Shown here: piece after piece, positions 9,082-17,126 of the stretch
Numbering within the stretch: position 1 is the stretch's first letter
How the letters are laid out: each line of letters begins with the position of its first letter
Source: Ruminococcus sp.
GTDB taxonomy: Bacteria; Bacillota; Clostridia; Oscillospirales; Ruminococcaceae
NCBI GenBank assembly: GCA_017542125.1
Contig: JAFXXU010000025.1
Coordinates: 1 to 39,744, forward strand
Length of the DNA: 39,744 nucleotides
Direction: 5' to 3'
The notes under the pieces: generated by a model
Told to the model about the DNA's origin: nothing
What the model saw: only the letters and a program-made list of their open reading frames with translations
Databases searched by the model: none
Position numbers and translations under genes: made by a program

Positions 9082-9108
9082 AGATATTATCATAAAGGAG
9101 GAGCTCCC

Positions 9109-10719
9109 ATGTCAGAGCTTGAAAAGGAGATCAAGAGAAGACGTACCTTTGCAATAATCTCTCACCCCGATGCCGGTAAGACTACCCTTACCGAGAAATT
9201 CCTGCTCTACGGCGGCGCAATCGCCCAGGCAGGTGCCGTAAAGGGCAAGAAGAATTCCCGCCACGCCGTCTCAGACTGGATGGAGATAGAGAAGCAGAGA
9301 GGTATCTCCGTTACCTCGTCGGTAATGCAGTTCCAGTACGAGGGCTTCTGCATCAATATCCTTGACACCCCCGGACACCAGGATTTCTCCGAGGATACCT
9401 ACCGCACCCTTATGGCTGCCGACTCAGCGGTAATGGTCATTGACGCTTCAAAGGGCGTGGAGAACCAGACCCGCAAGCTCTTCAAGGTCTGCGCTATGAG
9501 GCATATACCCATATTCACCTTCATCAACAAGATGGACAGGGAAGCCCGCAACCCCTTTGAGCTCACCGAGGAGATCGAGCGTGAGCTGGGCATCCCCACC
9601 TATCCCGTAAACTGGCCCATCGGCTGCGGCAAGGATTTCAAGGGCGTCTACGACAGGGAGAAGCGCCACATAATCTCCTTCACCAGCAACGACGAGATGG
9701 CATTCGGCAAGCACAAGATCGCTGCCTCGGAGGTGGATCTCAACGATCCCTCTCTGGACGAGCTCATCGGCTCCGACCTGCACGAGACCCTCTCGGAGGA
9801 TATCGAGCTGCTGGACGGTGCCTCGGAGGAGTTTGACATCAAGGCTGTCCACGAGGGTAGGCTCTCGCCTGTGTTCTTCGGATCGGCGCTGACCAATTTC
9901 GGCGTTGAGCCCTTCCTCGAAAGCTTCCTGCAGATGACACCTCCCCCCCTCGCCAGGACCTCCACCGCAGGCGTGGTGGATCCCTTTGACCCCAACTTCT
10001 CGGCATTCGTGTTCAAGATACAGGCCAATATGAACAAGGCTCACCGCGACCGCATCACCTTTATGCGGGTGTGCTCCGGCAAGTTCGATAAGGAGATGGA
10101 CGTCCTCCACGTTCAGGGCGGCAGAAAGCTCCGCCTCTCACAGCCTCAGCAGATAATGGCTCAGGAGCGTGAGATCATCGACGAGGCCTATGCGGGAGAT
10201 ATCATCGGCGTCTTCGACCCCGGCATCTTCTCCATCGGAGATACCGTCTGCGCTCCCAATCTCAAATTTGAGTTCGAGGGCATACCCACCTTCGCACCCG
10301 AGCATTTTGAGCGCGTCCGCCCCAAGGATACAATGAAGCGCAAGCAGTTTGTCAAGGGAGCAGAGCAGATAGCTCAGGAGGGTGCTATCCAGATCTTCCA
10401 CGAGCCCAACACCGGTATGGAGGAGGTCATCGTCGGAGTAGTGGGCGTCCTCCAGTTCGAGGTCTTCCAGTACAGAATGAAGAATGAGTATAACGTGGAT
10501 ATCGTCATCGAGGGGCTGCCCTATTCCCATATCCGCTGGATCACCAAGCTCCCCGTAGACGACGTCAAGAAGCTCAAGCTCTCGTCCGATACCAAGATCG
10601 TCCAGGATTTCAGAGATAACTTCCTGCTGCTCTTCTCCAGCGAATGGAACATCCGCTGGGCCCTAGAAAAAAACGAAGGCCTCGAGCTCGCCGAGTTCAG
10701 CCGCGGCGAGCTGCAGTAA
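9109..10719 (+). CDS. prfC: Peptide chain release factor 3
   Basis: A 536-residue translational GTPase that recycles release factors 1 and 2 from the ribosome after peptide release. G1 is S-H-P-D-A-G-K-T-T near residue 18, the switch region carries E-K-Q-R-G-I-S-V, G3 is D-T-P-G-H and G4 is N-K-M-D. The S-D-W-M-E-I-E-K-Q-R-G-I-S-V-T-S-S sequence is typical of RF3, as opposed to EF-G. Length matches the family. A strong AAAGGAGGAG site precedes the ATG. A terminator follows at 10808-10840. Confidence 0.97.
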   Translation: MSELEKEIKRRRTFAIISHPDAGKTTLTEKFLLYGGAIAQAGAVKGKKNSRHAVSDWMEIEKQRGISVTSSVMQFQYEGFCINILDTPGHQDFSEDTYRTLMAADSAVMVIDASKGVENQTRKLFKVCAMRHIPIFTFINKMDREARNPFELTEEIERELGIPTYPVNWPIGCGKDFKGVYDREKRHIISFTSNDEMAFGKHKIAASEVDLNDPSLDELIGSDLHETLSEDIELLDGASEEFDIKAVHEGRLSPVFFGSALTNFGVEPFLESFLQMTPPPLARTSTAGVVDPFDPNFSAFVFKIQANMNKAHRDRITFMRVCSGKFDKEMDVLHVQGGRKLRLSQPQQIMAQEREIIDEAYAGDIIGVFDPGIFSIGDTVCAPNLKFEFEGIPTFAPEHFERVRPKDTMKRKQFVKGAEQIAQEGAIQIFHEPNTGMEEVIVGVVGVLQFEVFQYRMKNEYNVDIVIEGLPYSHIRWITKLPVDDVKKLKLSSDTKIVQDFRDNFLLLFSSEWNIRWALEKNEGLELAEFSRGELQ

Positions 10720-10807
10720 GTATCCCCGTCTCTTCCCCAACAGGCGGCACACCACGCCGCCAAGATCCGCAGTAAGTGAGGAAGAGGCCGGAACACTATA
10801 TTTAGTA

Positions 10808-10840
10808 TGCCGTACCCGGGAGGGTACGGCATTTTGTTGT
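10808..10840 (+). terminator. Intrinsic terminator after prfC
   Basis: TGCCGTACCC (10808-10817), loop GGGA and GGGTACGGCA (10822-10831) form a perfect 10-bp stem followed by TTTTGTTGT. Confidence 0.9.
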
Positions 10841-11240
10841 GCCGATTTAACATTTGTTATGCGAAACGGCATATATTGGCGGGCATACCCCATATTGAAA
10901 ATGGAATGGGCAGGCGAAAATCAAGGGGTTTTGCTTTACAATATCGGTTTTCGGAGGCCGAAAAATTACTGTCCAAAAAAGGGGAAATATAGATGCCGTC
11001 CGGGAGGAAGAAGACTCTAAACAAGTTTGACAGAGGCTTCACAAATGCAGTTTTGAAACTGCGGAAAAACGTGCTGTAAAGTTAATTTCTTGACGCAGAT
11101 TTTCAAAAATCAAGCTGTAAAGGCCAAAAGCTTTCAGAAGACTGTTTTTGCCGTTCTGCGAAAACGCGCAGCCACGGGGGTTTTGGAGGGCCTTGTGCAG
11201 GGTGACTAAAAGTGTTGTGTATTTTTTGTCACTAATTCAC
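10841..11240. other. 400-base non-coding stretch between prfC and nrdD
   Basis: No conserved gene, RNA family or repeat was recognised. The base composition is more AT-rich than the flanking genes. A 28-codon reading frame at 10993-11079 has an AGGGGAAAT-like site in front and encodes a basic peptide (M-P-S-G-R-K-K-T-L-N...), but no homology is recalled. The strong nrdD promoter begins at 11241. Confidence 0.4.
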
Positions 11241-11269
11241 TTGACAACGCCACAAAAATACTATATACT
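11241..11269 (+). promoter_or_regulatory. Sigma-A promoter for nrdD
   Basis: A perfect TTGACA at 11241-11246, a 17-base spacer and TATACT at 11264-11269. The predicted transcript leader is about 115 nt and contains a CCGAACC/GGTTCGG hairpin at 11310-11332. Confidence 0.85.
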
Positions 11270-11305
11270 TGTAAATGTTCACAGCGAAACCACAAGATGT
11301 TGTGG
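11258..11305 (+). promoter_or_regulatory. Tandem NrdR-box pair overlapping the nrdD -10 region
   Basis: Box 2 at 11290-11305 (CCACAAGATGTTGTGG) is a palindrome that matches 12 of 14 core positions of the NrdR consensus CACwATATmTwGTG. Box 1 at 11258-11273 (ATACTATATACTTGTA) matches the left half well; its right half fits only with a one-base insertion. Their centres are 32 bp apart, the helical spacing usual for paired NrdR boxes, and box 1 covers the -10 element. NrdR is the zinc-ribbon/ATP-cone repressor of ribonucleotide reductase genes. No nrdR gene is in the window. Confidence 0.6.
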
Positions 11306-11389
11306 CTGGCCGAACCTCGGGGAACGGTTCGGTGCCTTACAGATATTTACAGTTTCCGCACAGATATGACAAACGGAGGTAAAAGGAAA

Positions 11390-13639
11390 ATGATCATCAA
11401 AATCAAGAAGCGCGACGGCAGAAACGTTACATTTAATATAGAAAAGATCGCCGGCGCTATCTACAAGGCTGCACAGTCGGTAGGCGGCAGCAATTACGAC
11501 GAGGCTCTGGAGCTTGCGGGCAAGGTAGTCGATATGCTTATGGAGAAGAATCTCGAGGCTCCTACCGTAGAGCAGATCCAGGACTGCGTCGAGAAGGTGC
11601 TTATAGAGGAAGGCCACGCGGCAACTGCCAAGGCTTACATCCTTTACCGCTCCACCAGGACCCGTGCCAGAGAGATGAACACCCGCCTTATGAAGGTCTA
11701 TGAGGATCTTACCTTCAAGTCCGCAAAGGACAGCGACCTCAAGCGCGAGAACGCCAACATCGACGGCGATACCGCTATGGGCACCATGCTCAAGTACGGC
11801 TCGGTGGGCGCAAAGGAATTCTATGAGATGTACGTCCTCGACCCGGTACACGCCAAGGCTCACGCCGAGGGCGATATCCACATCCACGACCTGGACTTCT
11901 ATACCCTCACCACCACCTGCACCCAGATCGACCTGACCAAGCTTTTCAAGGGCGGCTTCTCCACCGGCCACGGATATCTGAGATGCCCCAACGATATCTC
12001 CAGCTATGCAGCTCTCGCCTGCATCGCTATACAGTCCAACCAGAACGACCAGCACGGCGGTCAGTCGGTACCCAAGTTCGAGTACGATATGGCCGAGGGC
12101 GTCAAGAAGACCTTCAAGCACCGCTACCGTGACAACATCCACCGCGCACTGAACCTCATCGCAGATGTTCCCGATTCCCAGGTCATCGCCAAGCAGATAA
12201 TGGAGAAGATCGAGAAGGAAAAGGGCATAGGCGTCACCCTTTCATACGACAACGGCTACAAGGAGGCTGAGGCTGAGATCCTTCTCTCCTTTGTCGATGC
12301 CAAGACCGTTGACAAGATCCAGAAGTTCGCCTACAAGACCTCCTACAAGGAGACCGACAGGGCTACCTATCAGGCTATGGAGGCGCTCATCCACAACCTC
12401 AACACCATGAACTCCCGTGCCGGTGCACAGACCCCCTTCTCCTCCATCAACTACGGCACCGATACCTCGGTAGAGGGCAGAATGGTCATCAAGAACGTGC
12501 TGCTGGCTCAGGAGGCAGGTCTCGGCAACGGCGAGACTCCTATCTTCCCCATACACATCTTCAAGGTCAAGGAGGGCGTGAACTACAACCCCACCGACCC
12601 CAACTACGACCTCTTCAAGCTGGCCTGCAGAGTTTCCGCCAAGAGGCTCTTCCCCAACTTCTCGTTCCTCGATGCCCCCTATAACCTCCAGTATTATAAG
12701 GAGGGCAACCCCGATACCGAGATCGCCTATATGGGCTGCCGTACCAGAGTTATCGGCAACGCTCACGACCCCTCCAGAGAGATCGTAACCGGCAGAGGCA
12801 ACCTCTCCTTTACCTCTCTGAATATGCCCAGGCTCGCTATCAAGGCTCAGGGCAATATCGGCACCTTCTTTGACAGCCTTGACGAGATGATGGATCTCTG
12901 CATCGCTCAGCTGCTCCACCGCTTCCGCATCCAGGCCAGCAAGAAGGTCAAGAACTATCCCTTCCTTATGGGTCAGGGCGTGTGGATCGACTCCGACAAG
13001 CTGGACATCAACGACGAGGTGGGCGAGGTGCTCAAGCACGGTACGCTGTCCGTGGGCTTCATAGGTCTCGCTGAGACACTCAAGTGCCTCACCGGCAAGC
13101 ATCACGGTGAGAGCGAGGAAGCAAGAGAGCTGGGTCTCGAGATCGTATCTCATATGAGAAAGCGTCTTGACGAGGAGACCAAGCGCACAGGTCTCAACTT
13201 CTCGCTGCTGGCAACTCCCGCAGAGGGCCTCTCTGGCAGATTTGTCAGGATGGACAGAAAGCGCTACGGCAAGATCGCAGGCGTGACCGACAAGGATTAC
13301 TACACCAATTCCTTCCACGTTCCTGTATACTATAATATAAACGCATTCGAGAAGATCAAGATCGAGGCGCCCTATCACGCGCTCACCAATGCGGGACATA
13401 TTTCCTACATCGAGCTTGACGGCGACCCGTCGCAGAACATCTCGGCGTTTGAGAAGATCATTCGCTGTATGAAGGAGCAGGGCATCGGATACGGAGCTAT
13501 CAATCACCCGGTTGACCGCGATCCTGTCTGCGGCTACACAGGCATAATCGGTGACAAGTGCCCGCTTTGCGGACGTACCGAGGCCGAGCACCGCAAGACT
13601 GTCCACGAGCGCATCAAGCGCATACAGTGCGACTGCTGA
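11390..13639 (+). CDS. nrdD: Anaerobic ribonucleoside-triphosphate reductase; glycyl-radical tail apparently absent
   Basis: Class III ribonucleotide reductase, which makes deoxyribonucleotides without oxygen. The start at 11390 follows GGAGGT with 9-base spacing, giving 749 residues. Residues about 1-95 are an ATP-cone (I-K-K-R-D-G-R-N-V-T-F). The body has N-Q-N-D-Q-H-G-G, the C-T-Q-I-D-L active-site region and the G-C-R-T-R motif near residue 449. The end reads D-P-V-C-G-Y-T-G...C-P-L-C-G (zinc region, about residues 710-727), then E-R-I-K-R-I-Q-C-D-C and stop. In family members I know, a loop of the R-I/V-T/C-G-Y-L type and about 25 more residues follow this point; here they are missing, and neither other frame restores them. 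Either the enzyme is defective, it uses another glycyl source, or G-Y-T-G has that role. Next gene: nrdG. Confidence 0.93.
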   Translation: MIIKIKKRDGRNVTFNIEKIAGAIYKAAQSVGGSNYDEALELAGKVVDMLMEKNLEAPTVEQIQDCVEKVLIEEGHAATAKAYILYRSTRTRAREMNTRLMKVYEDLTFKSAKDSDLKRENANIDGDTAMGTMLKYGSVGAKEFYEMYVLDPVHAKAHAEGDIHIHDLDFYTLTTTCTQIDLTKLFKGGFSTGHGYLRCPNDISSYAALACIAIQSNQNDQHGGQSVPKFEYDMAEGVKKTFKHRYRDNIHRALNLIADVPDSQVIAKQIMEKIEKEKGIGVTLSYDNGYKEAEAEILLSFVDAKTVDKIQKFAYKTSYKETDRATYQAMEALIHNLNTMNSRAGAQTPFSSINYGTDTSVEGRMVIKNVLLAQEAGLGNGETPIFPIHIFKVKEGVNYNPTDPNYDLFKLACRVSAKRLFPNFSFLDAPYNLQYYKEGNPDTEIAYMGCRTRVIGNAHDPSREIVTGRGNLSFTSLNMPRLAIKAQGNIGTFFDSLDEMMDLCIAQLLHRFRIQASKKVKNYPFLMGQGVWIDSDKLDINDEVGEVLKHGTLSVGFIGLAETLKCLTGKHHGESEEARELGLEIVSHMRKRLDEETKRTGLNFSLLATPAEGLSGRFVRMDRKRYGKIAGVTDKDYYTNSFHVPVYYNINAFEKIKIEAPYHALTNAGHISYIELDGDPSQNISAFEKIIRCMKEQGIGYGAINHPVDRDPVCGYTGIIGDKCPLCGRTEAEHRKTVHERIKRIQCDC

Positions 13640-13652
13640 ACCGATCAGAATA

Positions 13653-13682
13653 CAGGCGGATAGGAGCTATCCGCCTGTTTTT
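13653..13682 (+). terminator. Intrinsic terminator between nrdD and nrdG
   Basis: CAGGCGGATAG (13653-13663), loop GAG and CTATCCGCCTG (13667-13677) form a perfect 11-bp stem followed by TTTTT. It begins only 14 bases after the nrdD stop. It probably makes nrdG less abundant than nrdD, because no separate nrdG promoter is visible. Confidence 0.9.
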
Positions 13683-13701
13683 ATCGAACGGAGATGATCA
13701 T

Positions 13702-14232
13702 ATGAAATTCAGATGTGCGGGGCTCACCCCCGAATCCATAGTAGACGGCCCGGGCTACCGCTATACGGTCTGGACGCAGGGCTGTCCTCACCACTGCAAG
13801 GGCTGCCAGAACCCTCAGACCTGGGACATAAAACAGGGCTTTGAGGCTGACACGGATGATGTATTTGAGGAGATCGTAAAGGACCCCATCCTTGACGGCG
13901 TGACCCTCTCGGGGGGGGATCCTTTCTTCCAGGCAAAGGCTATGGCTGATCTTGCGAGGAAGATACACGAATTCAACAGCTTCAAGCTGAACGTCATTGC
14001 CTACACGGGGTATACCTATGAGGAGCTTATCTCGCAGGCTGATGACAGCAACGGCTTTATGGAGCTGCTCCGGGAGTGCGACTATATCGTGGACGGACCC
14101 TTTATCCTGGAGCAGCGGAGCCTTGAGCTCAAATTCCGCGGGAGCCGCAACCAGAGGTTCATAGATGTTAAGAGATCCCTTGAAGAGGGCAGGGCAGTTG
14201 CTCTGACCGACGAGGAGCTCTCGGTGATGTAA
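13702..14232 (+). CDS. nrdG: Anaerobic ribonucleotide reductase activating protein (radical SAM)
   Basis: A 176-residue radical SAM activase that installs the glycyl radical on NrdD. The cluster motif is Q-G-C-P-H-H-C-K-G-C near residue 30 (C-x3-C-x2-C), preceded by D-G-P-G-Y-R and followed by the S-G-G-D-P SAM-binding segment. The length is normal for NrdG. GGAG lies 8 bases before the ATG at 13702. The same frame is open upstream into nrdD, but it has no start with a ribosome site and crosses the terminator. An intact NrdG beside a NrdD without a recognisable radical loop is unexpected. Confidence 0.95.
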   Translation: MKFRCAGLTPESIVDGPGYRYTVWTQGCPHHCKGCQNPQTWDIKQGFEADTDDVFEEIVKDPILDGVTLSGGDPFFQAKAMADLARKIHEFNSFKLNVIAYTGYTYEELISQADDSNGFMELLRECDYIVDGPFILEQRSLELKFRGSRNQRFIDVKRSLEEGRAVALTDEELSVM

Positions 14233-14257
14233 ACACCCCATTGAGGGAGATATAGAT

Positions 14258-14572
14258 ATGAAAAAAGTCAGGATAACGGTCAAGCGGGTGGCTTGCTACA
14301 AGGATCTTATAGAGCAGTACGAAAACCCCATAGAGCACGCCTGCGATATGGCGGAGGGGCAGGTGTTCACCGCCAACGGCTGGCAGAGGCCGGAGGGCTT
14401 CTGCGATAGCGCCTGGGAGACGGTCTCGCCCTTTGTTATGGCGCTGGCTCACGGCGCCCGGGATTTCTATGACGGCTGGATGAAGAACAGCAGGTCGGCA
14501 ATGATCTCCTGCAACGACGGCTTCCGCCCCGTGAGCTTTCTCCTTGAAGCCACGGACGAGGACGCCGACTGA
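14258..14572 (+). CDS. Small TIGR04076-like protein
   Basis: A 104-residue soluble protein. The sequence (V-K-R-V-A-C-Y-K-D-L-I near the start, then Y-E-N-P-I-E-H-A-C-D-M and F-C-D-S-A-W) fits the TIGR04076 family of small conserved proteins in anaerobes, whose function is unknown. It has four cysteines, so a redox or metal role is possible but not shown. GGGAGATATAGAT precedes the ATG, 25 bases after the nrdG stop, so it is probably co-transcribed with nrdG. It contains no glycyl-radical motif and is unlikely to replace the missing NrdD tail. Confidence 0.75.
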   Translation: MKKVRITVKRVACYKDLIEQYENPIEHACDMAEGQVFTANGWQRPEGFCDSAWETVSPFVMALAHGARDFYDGWMKNSRSAMISCNDGFRPVSFLLEATDEDAD

Positions 14573-14656
14573 CCGAAAGAGGCCGAATCCCTTCGCCCCC
14601 CTTGCCGGGGAGGGCAGGCCTAGCCGCAGCTTTGCACAGAGTTATGGGGTATGGGA

Positions 14657-14691
14657 AAGAAAAAAGCCGCTCTGCAAAAACAGAGCGGCTT
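14657..14691 (-). terminator. Intrinsic terminator after pyrF
   Basis: AAGCCGCTCTG (14664-14674), a 6-base loop and CAGAGCGGCTT (14681-14691) form an 11-bp stem. Read on the minus strand it is followed by TTTTTTCTTT. On the plus strand the tail is weaker (GATCATTTTC), but it may also stop transcripts from the nrdG side. Confidence 0.9.
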
Positions 14692-14701
14692 GATCATTTT
14701 C

Positions 14702-15637
14702 TTACGGGAGCTTTATGGTCGGCAGGAAGGAGATGATATCCTCCTTCATCCTGATGACCTCCCGGCGGGCTGCCTTGGCGAAGTCCTTAGGATCGCATTC
14801 CTCTTTCTTGTAGGCGCACATAACAGCGCGGGAGGAGTTTACTATGGCACCCAGGCCGTTGGCATCGAAGCCCTTGGAAACGCCCTCAGCGCCGCCTCCC
14901 TGTGCGCCGTAGCCGGGTACAAGGAAGAAGGTGTGGGGCAGCGCCTTGCGCATCTCGGCGAGCTGCTCGGGATAGGTAGCTCCCACCACTGCGCCTACGC
15001 TGCTGTAACCGTATTTGCCCATAGCCTCTGAGCCCCACTTCTCGCACATATAGCCCATAGTGGCATAGACCGACTGACCGCCGTCCAGCGTGAGATCCTG
15101 AAGCTCGCCGGAGCTCTTGTTTGAGGTCTTTACAAGCACGAATATGCCCTTGTCATACTCCTTGCACTTATCAAGCAGTGGCGCTATGCCGTCGGTGCCG
15201 AGATAGCCGTTGACCGTCAGAGCGTCAGCTCCGAAGGCGGGCACAGCCTCTCCGCAGATATCCGTTACACCCAGGTGAGCCGTGGCATAGGCTTCCATTG
15301 TAGCGCCTATATCGTTGCGCTTGCCGTCGGTCATAACGAACATACCCTTGCTCTGTGCGTACTCTATGGTCTTGGCAAGGGTCTTCACGCCCTCCCAGCC
15401 GTACATCTCATAGTATGCTGCCTGGGGCTTTATGGCAGGGCAGATGTCGTGTATCTCGTCGATTATAGCCTTGTTGAATTCAAGGATGGCCTTGGCGGCG
15501 GCTTTAAGGCTCTTGCCGTACTTCTTGACCTTCTTCTCGATGATGTACTCGGGAACGTACTCCAGCTTCGGGTCGAGCCCGACTACCGAGGGGTTCTGCG
15601 TCTTAACGATGTTTTCTATCAGTCTGTCAAATGACAT
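14702..15637 (-). CDS. pyrF: Orotidine 5'-phosphate decarboxylase
   Basis: Last step of UMP synthesis, decarboxylation of OMP. It has 311 residues, the longer PyrF subfamily, rather than the ~230-residue type. The catalytic D-G-K-R-N-D-I motif lies near residue 103, and G-L-D-P near residue 20 contributes to the substrate site. AAAGGAG precedes the ATG. It lies downstream of pyrC on the same strand but is separated from it by a terminator and a 200-base gap, so it may have its own promoter. Confidence 0.95.
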   Translation of the reverse strand: MSFDRLIENIVKTQNPSVVGLDPKLEYVPEYIIEKKVKKYGKSLKAAAKAILEFNKAIIDEIHDICPAIKPQAAYYEMYGWEGVKTLAKTIEYAQSKGMFVMTDGKRNDIGATMEAYATAHLGVTDICGEAVPAFGADALTVNGYLGTDGIAPLLDKCKEYDKGIFVLVKTSNKSSGELQDLTLDGGQSVYATMGYMCEKWGSEAMGKYGYSSVGAVVGATYPEQLAEMRKALPHTFFLVPGYGAQGGGAEGVSKGFDANGLGAIVNSSRAVMCAYKKEECDPKDFAKAARREVIRMKEDIISFLPTIKLP

Positions 15638-15670
15638 AGCAATTCTCCTTTATATAGGTTTTGATAGCCG

Positions 15671-15715
15671 ATTGTAAAACTCTGAAAGCACATGATCACG
15701 GGTCAGTTTTACAAT
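15671..15715 (-). promoter_or_regulatory. Perfect 11-bp inverted repeat in the pyrF upstream region
   Basis: ATTGTAAAACT (15671-15681) and AGTTTTACAAT (15705-15715) are exact reverse complements, 23 bases apart, 34-78 bases upstream of the pyrF start. Each arm contains TACAAT or its complement, so one arm may hold a -10 box. It could be an operator or a leader hairpin. It does not resemble a PyrR attenuator that I recognise. Confidence 0.4.
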
Positions 15716-15752
15716 TATGATTTTTGCTTTCTCCAATGCTCGGAGAAGTGCG

Positions 15753-15793
15753 AAAAAAGGTATTCTCCCCCTATGGGGAGAGATACCGTTTTT
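15753..15793 (-). terminator. Terminator after pyrC (potentially bidirectional)
   Basis: GGTATTCTCCCC (15759-15770) pairs with GGGGAGAGATACC (15775-15787) with one bulge. It is flanked by A6 and T6, so it has a T tract on either strand. It lies about 45 bases after the pyrC stop. Confidence 0.85.
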
Positions 15794-15838
15794 TCGCCGG
15801 ATTTACGATCGTATGACAGGTTTTGAGTATTCCCCGCC

Positions 15839-17107
15839 TCAAAGCTCGAATACTATCTTACCCTTGCAGAAGGTATAGAGGTTCCGACCCTTGAGGGTCT
15901 CGCCCTTGAATACCGAGTTCTTGCTTTTGGAGTGGAGCTCCTCCGGCTTTACCACCCATTCCAAATCCGGGTCGAAGATGCAGAGGTCTGCAAGCTCACC
16001 GACTCTAACAGCCGCCTCGGGCAGCCCCAGTATCTTTCTGGGGTTCACCGACATTATCTGCGCTATCTGCGGGAGAGTCATCCTGCCTGTGTGATACAGC
16101 TTCGTGAGGGTCGCCGCCAAAGAGGTCTCCAGCCCCACTACACCGTTGGGAGCCGTGAGAAAATCAGCCTTCTGCTGGGCGGTATGGGGGGCGTGGTCGG
16201 TGATGATGCAGTCTATCGTTCCGTCGATGACGGCTTCCTCGATTGCCGCTCTGTCCCGCTCCGTTCTCAGGGGGGGTGACATACGGTAGTCAGCGTCCCG
16301 GGAGAGCAGCTTCTCATCGGTGAAGGTGAAGTAGTGGGGAGCGGTCTCGCAGGTGACCTTTATACCGTCCCGCTTGGCAGCTCTGATGATGTTCACCGAG
16401 CCGTAGGTGGAAACATGGCAAATATGTATCCTTGCGCCGCAGGAGGCAGCCAGAGCTATCTCACGGGCTGTGATGTAGTCCTCGCTGGCTCTGTCCATAC
16501 CCTTTACTCCCAGCTTCTCGGAGATCTCGCCCTTGTTGATGATACCCCCGTTGATGATCTTAAGATCCTCGCAGTGGGAGGCGATGATAAGCCCGTTTGT
16601 CACGCTCTGCTCGAGAGCCTGTCTCATCAGCTCGGCGTTCTCCACGGGTCTGCCGTCGTCCGATAGGGCAACGATGCCCGCCTTTATCAGCTCGTCATAG
16701 TCGCAGAGCTCCTCGCCCTTCATGCCCTTGGTAACGCAGGCATAGGGTATGACGTTTATCCCCGTTTCTGCGCCCTTGTTCAGGACATAGCTCACCGTCT
16801 CGGCTGAGTCGATGGGGGGCTTTGTATTGGGCATACAGGCAACACCGGTAAAGCCGCCTGCCTTTGCCGCAGCGGCTCCGGTGAAGATATCTTCTTTTTC
16901 CGTCAGACCGGGATCCCGGAAGTGTACGTGCATATCGAACAGCCCGGGCATGGCAACGAGCCTGCCCTCGCCGTCGATCACGCGGTCAGCATCGGAGCAG
17001 GGGGAGCCTATCGAGGCGATCCGCCCCTCCTCGATGACGATATCGGTCACGCCGTCGAGCCCGCATTGCGGGTCAACGGCGCGGATGTTTTTCAAAAGCA
17101 GTTTCAT
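15839..17107 (-). CDS. pyrC: Dihydroorotase, class I
   Basis: Third step of pyrimidine synthesis, cyclising carbamoyl aspartate to dihydroorotate. 422 residues of the amidohydrolase superfamily. The metal motif is D-M-H-V-H-F-R-D-P-G near residue 59, and further zinc-site segments are S-H-C-E-D, H-I-C-H-V-S-T and T-D-H-A-P-H. The L-V-A-M-P-G-L-F-D context and length fit class I (Bacillus/Aquifex type). The ribosome site (ACGGAAAC) is weaker than in its neighbours. The gene follows a small membrane-anchored protein in the same direction and is probably part of the manA-to-pyrC transcription unit. Confidence 0.95.
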   Translation of the reverse strand: MKLLLKNIRAVDPQCGLDGVTDIVIEEGRIASIGSPCSDADRVIDGEGRLVAMPGLFDMHVHFRDPGLTEKEDIFTGAAAAKAGGFTGVACMPNTKPPIDSAETVSYVLNKGAETGINVIPYACVTKGMKGEELCDYDELIKAGIVALSDDGRPVENAELMRQALEQSVTNGLIIASHCEDLKIINGGIINKGEISEKLGVKGMDRASEDYITAREIALAASCGARIHICHVSTYGSVNIIRAAKRDGIKVTCETAPHYFTFTDEKLLSRDADYRMSPPLRTERDRAAIEEAVIDGTIDCIITDHAPHTAQQKADFLTAPNGVVGLETSLAATLTKLYHTGRMTLPQIAQIMSVNPRKILGLPEAAVRVGELADLCIFDPDLEWVVKPEELHSKSKNSVFKGETLKGRNLYTFCKGKIVFEL

Positions 17108-17126
17108 ACTGTTTCCGTTTCTATGC

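Noticed and set aside
12242-13606. Long 454-codon frame on the minus strand opposite nrdD
   Set aside because: It mirrors nrdD codons, has low-complexity Val/Leu/Gly/Asp composition, no ribosome site and no recognisable domain; nrdD on the other strand is certain.
13558-14232. Longer NrdG frame, or a frameshift fusion of NrdD to NrdG
   Set aside because: The extension has no start with a ribosome site, lacks a glycyl-radical motif and runs through a strong terminator hairpin. The ATG at 13702 has a proper site.
14573-14656. GC-rich CCCCTTGCCGGGGAGGG segment resembling part of the MITE-like repeat
   Set aside because: Only a short match, with no inverted terminal ends and no flanking duplication, so it was not called a fourth copy.
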